DNA of 22,562 nt. Source: ZC4RG30 sp964396335. GTDB taxonomy: Bacteria > Pseudomonadota > Gammaproteobacteria > Steroidobacterales > Steroidobacteraceae. The position numbers were made by a program, and so were the translations under genes. The stretch covers positions 1 to 22,562 of the forward strand of contig CAYNEX010000036.1 in assembly GCA_964396335.1 (NCBI GenBank). Reading direction: 5' to 3'. Position 1 is the first letter of the stretch. Each line of letters starts with the position of its first letter. A model generated the notes under the pieces. The model ran no database searches. It worked only from the letters and a program-made list of their open reading frames with translations, and had not been told where the DNA came from. Shown here one piece after another: positions 14,739 to 20,641 of this stretch.

Positions 14739-16915
14739 GCGTGCTGGAACGCAATCCTTCGGCACCGCCCACGTTGCTGGTGATCGATGACACGGTGCTG
14801 GCCTTGCGCATCGCCGCCAACACCCTGCAGCACGCCGGCTTCGAGGTGGAAACCGTCAACAGCGGGCCGGCGGCCCTCGAGGCGTTCGCTGCGCAGCGCT
14901 TTGACGCGGTGCTGCTGGACCTGGTGATGCCCGACATGGATGGCTTCGAGGTCTGCCAGCGGATCCGCGCGTTGCCACATGGCGCCAGCGTGCCCATCCT
15001 GATGTTCACCGGCCGCAACGACACCGAGTCCATCGAACGCGCCTACCAGCTCGGCGCCACCGACTTCATCACCAAGCCGATCAACTGGGCGCTGCTGTCG
15101 CATCGCGTGCGTTATGCCTTGCGCGCCAGTGCCGCGGCCGAGGCCACGCGCCGCGCCGCCGATCGCCTGGTGCGCGCCCAGCGTGCAGCCAGCCTCGGCA
15201 ACTGGATGCTCACTCCCGACGGCGGCGCCGAACTGTCGGACGAGTTGCTGCGCATCCTCGACATGGACCCGGGTTCGCACCCGCTCAGCCAGGTGGAGAT
15301 CTTCTTCCAGCACGTGGTGCCGGAGGACCAGGAACGCGTGCTGGAAGCACTGAACCAGCTGCGGCAGCACGGTGTTCCGCTGCAGGTGCAGTTCCGCTTC
15401 AGGCGGCGCGATGGCCAGCTGCGCACGCTGCATTCGCAGGGCTCGACCGTGCTGGATGACAACGGCCATGTCATCGGCCTGGAAGGCATCACGCAGGACA
15501 TCACCGAACGCGTCGAAGCCAACGAGCGCATCCGGCGCCTGGCCGAATATGACGACACCACCGGCCTCCCCAACCGCAAGCTGTTCGCGGACCTGGCCAC
15601 GCCGGTGGTGGAACGGGCCACGCGCCATCGCGAAACCGGCGCCCTGTTCTTCGTCGACATCGACCTGTTCAAGGCGGTCAACGATGCCTTCGGCCGCAAT
15701 GTCGGCGACGCGGTGCTGAAGGAAGTGGCCGAGCGGCTGCGCGCATGGACACCGCAGGGCGATGGCGCGACCGGCGAGCGCCCGGCCGATCGCCCGCTGC
15801 TGGCCTGCGCGGGCGGCGACGCCTTCACCCTGCTGGTGCCGAACCTGGCCGGCCAGGAACAGGCCTCGGAAGTGGCCGAGCAATTGCTGCAGGTCCTGGC
15901 CCGCCCCATCGCGGTCGAATCGCAGTCGCTGGTGCTGACCGCCAGCATCGGCATCGCTTTCTACCCGTCCGACGCAGCAACCCTGCCCGAACTGATGCTG
16001 TGCGCCGAGCAGTCCGTGCATGCCGCCAAACACAGCGGCCGCGCACTGCATCGTTTCTTCAACCAGCAGATGAACGCGCTGGCCACCCGCCGCCTGCGGC
16101 TGGAGACCGAGCTGCGCCGCGCGATCGAATGCAATGAGCTGCGGCTGCACTTCCAGCCCAAGGTGGATGCGAAGCGCGGCGCCATCGTCGGCGCCGAAGC
16201 ACTGGTGCGCTGGCAGCATCCGGAACGCGGCCTGGTGCCTCCGGGCGAGTTCGTGCCGCTGGCCGAGGAAAGCGGACTGATCCTGCCGCTGACGCGCTGG
16301 GTGCTGGAGGCCGCCTGCCGCCACCTGCGCAAGTGGTCCGACGCCGGCCTGCCGACCATCCCGCTTTCGGTGAACCTCGCCGCGCCGAGCCTTTCGGACT
16401 GCACGCTGATCGAACAGCTCGACACGCTGATGCTGCGCCATGACCTGGCGCCGGGCGTGCTGATGCTGGAGATCACCGAGACCTTGCTGATGCGTGACGT
16501 GCAGGCGGGCATCGCGATGCTCGGCAACCTGCGCGCGCGTGGATACGGGCTTTCGCTGGATGATTTCGGCACCGGCTATTCATCACTGAGCTACCTGAAG
16601 CGCTTCCAGGTGGATGAGCTGAAGATCGACCGCGCCTTTGTCACCGACATCACCCACGACAGCCGTGAAGGCACGCTGGCCGCGGCCATCATCGCACTCG
16701 GCCATGAGCTGGGCCTGAAGGTGGTGGCCGAAGGCGTGGAGGCCGAAGCCCAGTCGGCATTCCTGCTCAGTCGCGGCTGCACGGTGCAGCAGGGCAATTT
16801 CTTCTCGCCTGCCGTGCCGGCGGAGCAGTTCGAGCGCCTGGCCGCGGACACGGCCACGCGCGGGCGTGACAGCGAAAGCGATGCCGCGGTGACGGCGATC
16901 AACCGCCGCAGATGA
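14735..16915 (+). CDS. REC-PAS-GGDEF(degenerate)-EAL response regulator, probable c-di-GMP phosphodiesterase
   Basis: This is a 726-residue soluble protein. The REC domain (about 12-128) has Asp18/Asp19, phosphoacceptor Asp62 (LLDLVMPDMDG), Thr92 and Lys114, all intact. A PAS domain with PAC (about 145-260, ending GLEGITQDITERVEA) follows. The GGDEF domain (about 270-435) keeps TTGLPNR and VDIDLFKAVND, but its signature is GGDAF (360-364) in place of GGDEF, and GHxxGD has become GRNVGD, so cyclase activity is doubtful. The EAL domain (about 455-700) keeps E488-A-L, Asn547 (SVNLAA), Glu579 (LEITET), D609-D610-FGTGYSSL, Lys630 and Glu666 (VVAEGVEA), so it should hydrolyse c-di-GMP to pGpG. It is the last gene of the operon and the likely output of the upstream Hpt. 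ATG 14735 is chosen for the ATGA overlap. Confidence 0.94.
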   Translation: MSVLERNPSAPPTLLVIDDTVLALRIAANTLQHAGFEVETVNSGPAALEAFAAQRFDAVLLDLVMPDMDGFEVCQRIRALPHGASVPILMFTGRNDTESIERAYQLGATDFITKPINWALLSHRVRYALRASAAAEATRRAADRLVRAQRAASLGNWMLTPDGGAELSDELLRILDMDPGSHPLSQVEIFFQHVVPEDQERVLEALNQLRQHGVPLQVQFRFRRRDGQLRTLHSQGSTVLDDNGHVIGLEGITQDITERVEANERIRRLAEYDDTTGLPNRKLFADLATPVVERATRHRETGALFFVDIDLFKAVNDAFGRNVGDAVLKEVAERLRAWTPQGDGATGERPADRPLLACAGGDAFTLLVPNLAGQEQASEVAEQLLQVLARPIAVESQSLVLTASIGIAFYPSDAATLPELMLCAEQSVHAAKHSGRALHRFFNQQMNALATRRLRLETELRRAIECNELRLHFQPKVDAKRGAIVGAEALVRWQHPERGLVPPGEFVPLAEESGLILPLTRWVLEAACRHLRKWSDAGLPTIPLSVNLAAPSLSDCTLIEQLDTLMLRHDLAPGVLMLEITETLLMRDVQAGIAMLGNLRARGYGLSLDDFGTGYSSLSYLKRFQVDELKIDRAFVTDITHDSREGTLAAAIIALGHELGLKVVAEGVEAEAQSAFLLSRGCTVQQGNFFSPAVPAEQFERLAADTATRGRDSESDAAVTAINRRR

Positions 16916-16938
16916 CTTTGCAACCGAAGGGCTTGCGG

Positions 16939-16944
16939 TATTCT
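16939..16944 (+). promoter_or_regulatory. Candidate -10 element (TATTCT) of the small outer-membrane protein gene
   Basis: TATTCT ends 6 bases before the ATG at 16951. TTTGCA lies 16 bases upstream of it (16917-16922) as a possible -35. There is no Shine-Dalgarno, so a transcript from here would start at or next to the ATG. Read-through from the operon ending at 16915 is the alternative. Confidence 0.3.
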
Positions 16945-16950
16945 TCGGGC

Positions 16951-17595
16951 ATGAAAACCATAACGATCCGCAGGGGTACTGCCGCCATCGCCGGCCTCGC
17001 GCTGTGCGCCGTTACTTCACTGGCCGTCGCCGCGCCGCCGCCCTATGTGGTGGTGGACATCGGCTCCTCGCGCCTGGGCCTGAAGACCGATGCGATCGAG
17101 GACGCCGGATTCACCACCCGCGACCATGATGAGAAGTCCGGCGGCTTTTCCTTCACGCTGGGATGGCGGTTCACCGAGAACATCGCTATCGAGGGCGGTT
17201 TCTACGAACTTGGCCGGGGCCGTTTCACGGCCGTTGATCCGGGCAGCGAATTCGGCGACCCGGCGCGCATCCGCGCCGGTTCCACCGGCGTGATGCTGTC
17301 GGTGGCCGGCAGCCTGCCCGTGCACGAGCGCGTGGCGCTTGAAGCCCGCGTCGGCACCTACATCAGCAAGACCCAGATCAGCGACAACCGGGTGTTCACG
17401 ACCAATCCTGCGTTCGGCCAGGCGATCCGGAGCGTGGTGGGTTCGAAGACCCAGACCGGCCTTGCGGCCGGCGTCGGTGCGGTGGTGTCGCTGAACGAGC
17501 GCTGGGCGCTGCGCGGCGGCTACGACTACCTCGACAAGGCCTTCGGCACCGACGCGAAGCGCTATTCGCTGGGCGTGCGCTTCAACTGGCCCTGA
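16951..17595 (+). CDS. Small outer-membrane beta-barrel protein
   Basis: This is a 214-residue protein. Signal peptide 1-27 (AIAGLALCAVTSLAVA) is followed by alternating hydrophobic/polar strands: YVVVDIGSSRLGL, GGFSFTLGWRFTENIAIEGG, VMLSVAGSLPVHERVALEAR, LAAGVGAVVSLNERWALRGG and RYSLGVRFNW. This pattern is typical of OmpA/OmpX-like eight-strand barrels (the OMP_b-brl class). There is no OmpA peptidoglycan-binding domain. Function is unknown. It starts 35 bp after the c-di-GMP gene on the same strand, so it may be read as the fifth gene of that operon or from its own -10 element. It converges on the siderophore-interacting protein gene with a 22-bp gap. Confidence 0.85.
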   Translation: MKTITIRRGTAAIAGLALCAVTSLAVAAPPPYVVVDIGSSRLGLKTDAIEDAGFTTRDHDEKSGGFSFTLGWRFTENIAIEGGFYELGRGRFTAVDPGSEFGDPARIRAGSTGVMLSVAGSLPVHERVALEARVGTYISKTQISDNRVFTTNPAFGQAIRSVVGSKTQTGLAAGVGAVVSLNERWALRGGYDYLDKAFGTDAKRYSLGVRFNWP

Positions 17596-17617
17596 TCAGC
17601 CACCCGCATCGGGGACC

Positions 17618-18400
17618 TCAGTCCTCGATGCGCTCGTGCCTGCCGATGGTGCCGCGCTGCCAGTAGGCGGAGGACTTGATCCAGTCCTTCGTCACGCCAC
17701 GCTCGGTGGTGAAATGACGGCGCAGCGCGCGCGCCGCCTGTGATTCCAGCGCGATCCACACATAGCAGCGTTCCGCCGGCAGCTGCACATCGCGCAGATG
17801 CGCCAGCAGTGCGGCGGCGGGCTCTGACGAATCGCTGCGCACGACGAAGCTGACCTCCGTGCTGGCGGCGGACTGGAACGTCGGCCACCCGGATGCATCA
17901 TCCACCTCGACGATCACCTGCGCCCTCGCGCCGGCAGGCAATTCCTGCAGACGGCGCGCAATCGCCGGCACCGCCGTCTCGTCACCGATCAGCAGATGCA
18001 GGTCGATGCCTTCGGGCTCCAGCACGAAGGACCCCTTCGGGCCGGCCACCACGAGTTCATCACCGGGCTTCGCCTGCGCGGCCCAGGTGGTGGCAGGCCC
18101 CGCGTCGTGGACGAAGAAGTCGATCCACAGCTCGCCACGCGCGGCGTCGTAAAAACGCGGCGTGAAATCGCGCATCTCCACCGCGGCGCCGGCACCCTCC
18201 TCCACATCCGCCGGCGGCTTTGCCGCCGGGAAGATCAGCTTCACGTGGTCATCGAACCCCAGCGAGGTGAAGCCCTCCAGCTCCGGCCCCCCGAGCACCA
18301 CACGCAGCATCTGCGGCGCAATGCGCTCGATGCGGGTGACCGTCAGCTTGCGACGGCGGATTTCGTGGCGGACGCGGGTGACGCGGGGTTCAGTGGACAA
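17618..18400 (-). CDS. Siderophore-interacting protein (SIP/ViuB-type FAD ferric-siderophore reductase)
   Basis: From a TTG start (18400-18398) the protein has 260 residues beginning MSTEPRVTRVRHEI. The start is supported by AGGAG exactly 7 bases upstream (18412-18408); the longer reading frame to ATG 18478 adds 26 residues with no family match. The FAD-binding domain shows R77-D-F-T80 in VEMRDFTPRFYD, a variant of the family's RxYT motif. It continues with ELWIDFFVHDAGPATTWAAQ and GDELVVAGPKGSF. The NAD(P)H-like domain has LLIGDETAVPAIARRLQ, and the family ends YWQRG. These cytoplasmic flavoproteins reduce ferric siderophores to release iron. I see no clear Fur box upstream, but GC-rich degenerate sites would be hard to recognise by eye. 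Confidence 0.93.
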   Translation of the reverse strand: MSTEPRVTRVRHEIRRRKLTVTRIERIAPQMLRVVLGGPELEGFTSLGFDDHVKLIFPAAKPPADVEEGAGAAVEMRDFTPRFYDAARGELWIDFFVHDAGPATTWAAQAKPGDELVVAGPKGSFVLEPEGIDLHLLIGDETAVPAIARRLQELPAGARAQVIVEVDDASGWPTFQSAASTEVSFVVRSDSSEPAAALLAHLRDVQLPAERCYVWIALESQAARALRRHFTTERGVTKDWIKSSAYWQRGTIGRHERIED

Positions 18401-18407
18401 GGCGCTT

Positions 18408-18412
18408 CTCCT
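18408..18412 (-). promoter_or_regulatory. Shine-Dalgarno that decides a TTG start
   Basis: AGGAG on the minus strand, 7 bases before TTG 18400-18398. It fixes the start of the siderophore-interacting protein against the longer ATG 18478 reading frame. Confidence 0.7.
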
Positions 18413-18503
18413 GGAAAGCCCGTTCGCCGGAGGCGTCGGGACTGGACACAACGCCCATGGTCGCCCGCCTGCCGCCACCTTTCAACGCAGACGCCCTGAA
18501 ACG

Positions 18504-18535
18504 AAAAAGCCCCGGTGGCAACCGCCAGCGGGGCT
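18504..18535 (-). terminator. Rho-independent terminator of the cytochrome c gene
   Basis: On the minus strand AGCCCCGCTGGC, loop GGTT, and GCCACCGGGGCT form a 12-position stem with a single mismatch. TTTTT (18508-18504) follows, and then CGTTTC. The stem starts about 52 bases beyond the cytochrome stop at 18587. This is the best canonical intrinsic terminator in the window, and it separates the cytochrome from the siderophore-interacting gene on the same strand. Confidence 0.85.
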
Positions 18536-18586
18536 TCTCCAAGGATTGCGAGGGCCGCCAGCGCGACCCTCGCGAAATGCGCCGGA

Positions 18587-19918
18587 TCAGTGGATCTCGC
18601 GCAAGCGCCGGACTTCCTCGGCCGTGATCGACGACGGCTTGGCACCAAACCGCGCAATCACATAGTTCGACACGTCGGCGATCTCCTCATCCGACCAGGC
18701 CGAGCCGAACGCCGGCATCACCGCGATCTCGCCCGCCTCCGGCAGCGCGCTCGCGCCGTGCAGCACGGCCAGCGCCACGTTGGTGGCGGTGGGATCGTTC
18801 ACCGCCCGGTTGCCGGTCAGGGTCGAGTACGGCACGTAGCTGCCGGCACCGGTCCACGAATGGCAGCCGGCGCACATGCTGGCGAAGATCAGGTGGCCGC
18901 GCGGGTTGCTCTGCGCCACATCATGGTCGGACGGCAGCGCCGAGGCGGCCTCGAGCTTCGGCGCCGGCAGGTCGGGCGAGGACACCGGCGGCACGCTGCG
19001 GATGTAGGTGACGATGGCCTTCACGTCCGACGGGGTGAGCTTCTGGAAGCTCAGGTGCACCGCCAGCGCCATCGGGCCGAAGGCAGTGCCGTGCTCGGGC
19101 GAGCGGCCGGTGCGCAGGTACTGCTCCACGGCTTCCTCGCTCCAGGCGCCGATGCCGGAGTCCTTGTCGCTGCTCAGGTTGTAGGCGCGCCAGCCCTCGG
19201 CCACGCCGCCGGCGAACTTCTTCTTGTTGTTCAGCGCCTGCAGCAGGTTGCGCGGGGTGTGGCACTCGCCACAGTGGCCCAGCGCCTCGGACAGGTAGGC
19301 GCCGCGGTTCCACTCGGCCGACTGGTCCACGATCGGCTCGAAGCGCTTGTTCGGGTTGTAGAACTTCGACCAGAAGGCCATCAGCCAGCGCTGGTTGTAC
19401 GGCCAGCGCAGCGTGGAGGCCGGCGGCGTGTAGTTCACGGCGGGGACGGTGTCGAGGTAGGCCTTGATGGCCAGCACGTCCTCGTCGGTCAGGTAGGTGT
19501 ACGAGGCGTACGGGAAGGCCGGGTAAAGGCGCGTGCCGTCCTTCGAGATGCCCTCGTGCATGGCACGCAGGAAGTCCGCGTCGCTCCAGCCGCCGATGCC
19601 GGTTTCCGGATCGGGGGTGATGTTCGAGGCGTACAGGGTGCCGAAATCGGTGTCGAACGGCCGGCCGCCCGCATAGGGCTGGCCACCGTCGACGGTATGG
19701 CAGGCCTGGCAGTTGGCGGCGATGGCGAGGTATTCGCCGCGCGCCAGCAGGTTGGTGTTTTCGAAATCCGCCGGCACGCCGGTGGGGTTGCCGTCATATT
19801 CGGCCAGGCTGACGCGCTTGCCCTCGGCAAAGGCCATCGGACCCGGCTGGTAAATGACCCATGCCGCCACCAGTCCGAGCAGGACGAGGATGCCGACGAC
19901 GATGCCTAATCGCTTCAT
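18587..19918 (-). CDS. Tri-haem cytochrome c, electron-acceptor subunit of a molybdenum hydroxylase or alcohol dehydrogenase type
   Basis: This is a 443-residue protein with an N-terminal hydrophobic segment (4-23), probably an uncleaved anchor placing it in the periplasm. Three c-type haem sites are visible: C70QACH74, C216GECH220 and C349AGCH353, each in a cytochrome c domain of about 110 residues (ARGEYLAIAANCQACHTVDG, GAYLSEALGHCGECHTPRN, RGHLIFASMCAGCHSWTGAG). Candidate distal Met ligands are seen in domains 2 (GPMALAV) and 3 (MPAFG), but domain 1 has LYPAFPY without Met. It is divergent from the 2Fe-2S and molybdopterin subunits, and such cytochromes pass electrons from those dehydrogenases to the respiratory chain. 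AGGGGG lies 6 bases before the ATG. It has its own terminator. Confidence 0.94.
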   Translation of the reverse strand: MKRLGIVVGILVLLGLVAAWVIYQPGPMAFAEGKRVSLAEYDGNPTGVPADFENTNLLARGEYLAIAANCQACHTVDGGQPYAGGRPFDTDFGTLYASNITPDPETGIGGWSDADFLRAMHEGISKDGTRLYPAFPYASYTYLTDEDVLAIKAYLDTVPAVNYTPPASTLRWPYNQRWLMAFWSKFYNPNKRFEPIVDQSAEWNRGAYLSEALGHCGECHTPRNLLQALNNKKKFAGGVAEGWRAYNLSSDKDSGIGAWSEEAVEQYLRTGRSPEHGTAFGPMALAVHLSFQKLTPSDVKAIVTYIRSVPPVSSPDLPAPKLEAASALPSDHDVAQSNPRGHLIFASMCAGCHSWTGAGSYVPYSTLTGNRAVNDPTATNVALAVLHGASALPEAGEIAVMPAFGSAWSDEEIADVSNYVIARFGAKPSSITAEEVRRLREIH

Positions 19919-20158
19919 TGATTGCCCCCTGAAATGGCGCCCGGAGTCTCTGCCCCGGATGGATGCGCCCTGATCCGGTCAAATATCCCATGTGCGGCCG
20001 GGGTCTGCAAAACCCGCGGACCGTGTCGCGGCGCACCATATCAGTCCGGAACGGCCAATATCACTTCCCGGTGCAGTAAACTGCCCGGCAGGGGCGGTCT
20101 GGACGGCCGGTCATCAGGCTACACGCGGGCTGAAACGCCACGCATTCCGAGGTATCGC
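19919..20158. promoter_or_regulatory. Divergent intergenic region between cytochrome c and molybdenum hydroxylase genes
   Basis: These 240 bp must hold the promoters for both directions. The central part (about 19981-20090) is less GC-rich. A weak minus-strand pair (TTGCAG, 17-bp spacer, GATATT) can be picked out near 19984-20012, but it is poor. I see no convincing operator repeat. GAGG 7 bases before ATG 20159 is a good Shine-Dalgarno. An upstream reading frame from 19922 is not supported as coding. Confidence 0.5.
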
Positions 20159-20641
20159 ATGAGCCACACGATCAACGTCAATGGCAAGCCGCAGACCGTG
20201 GAGGTCGAGTCGGATACGCCACTTCTCTGGGTACTGCGCGACGAGCTGGAGCTGAAAGGCGCCAAGTTCGGCTGCGGCATGGGTCTTTGCGGTGCCTGCA
20301 CCGTGCTGGTCGACGGCAAGCCGGTCCGCTCCTGCGTGACCCCGGTTTCGGCCGTCGGCGACGCGAAGATCACCACGGTCGAGGCCATCGGCCAGACCGA
20401 AATCGGCAGGAAGGTGCAGGAGGCCTGGCTGGCGCTCGACGTCATGCAGTGCGGCTACTGCCAGAGCGGCCAGATCATGGCCGCCACGGCGCTGCTCGAA
20501 CGCACGCCGAAGCCCACCGACAAGGACATCGATGACGCGATGAGCGGCAACATCTGCCGCTGCGCGACCTATGTGCGCATCCGCGCGGCCATCAAGCAGG
20601 CCGCCGGCCTGCCCACCGAAGACACGAGGGAGATGGCGTGA
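20159..20641 (+). CDS. 2Fe-2S small subunit of a xanthine-oxidase-family hydroxylase (isoquinoline 1-oxidoreductase/aldehyde dehydrogenase type)
   Basis: From ATG 20159 the protein has 160 residues, the usual length of these small subunits. The plant-ferredoxin-like cluster is bound by Cys39, 44, 47 and 59 (GCGMGLCGACTVLVDGKPVR). The second, helical cluster uses Cys98, 101, 133 and 135 (MQCGYCQSGQIM and GNICRC). All eight ligands are present. It carries electrons from the molybdenum centre of the large subunit, encoded next (stop TGA overlaps its ATG by one base), towards a cytochrome. It has no signal of its own and is expected to be carried across the membrane with the Tat-signal large subunit. 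The longer frame starting at 19922 is rejected because family homology begins at MSHTINVNGK. Confidence 0.95.
   Translation: MSHTINVNGKPQTVEVESDTPLLWVLRDELELKGAKFGCGMGLCGACTVLVDGKPVRSCVTPVSAVGDAKITTVEAIGQTEIGRKVQEAWLALDVMQCGYCQSGQIMAATALLERTPKPTDKDIDDAMSGNICRCATYVRIRAAIKQAAGLPTEDTREMA

Noticed and set aside
14696..16441. Long minus-strand open frame (581 codons) opposite the REC-PAS-GGDEF-EAL gene
   Set aside because: It is rich in His, Gln, Arg and Ala with no recognisable domain. It is a shadow of GC-biased third codon positions in a firmly identified gene.
19922..20158. N-terminal extension of the 2Fe-2S subunit
   Set aside because: It would occupy nearly all of the divergent promoter region. 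Family homology and a good Shine-Dalgarno begin at ATG 20159.
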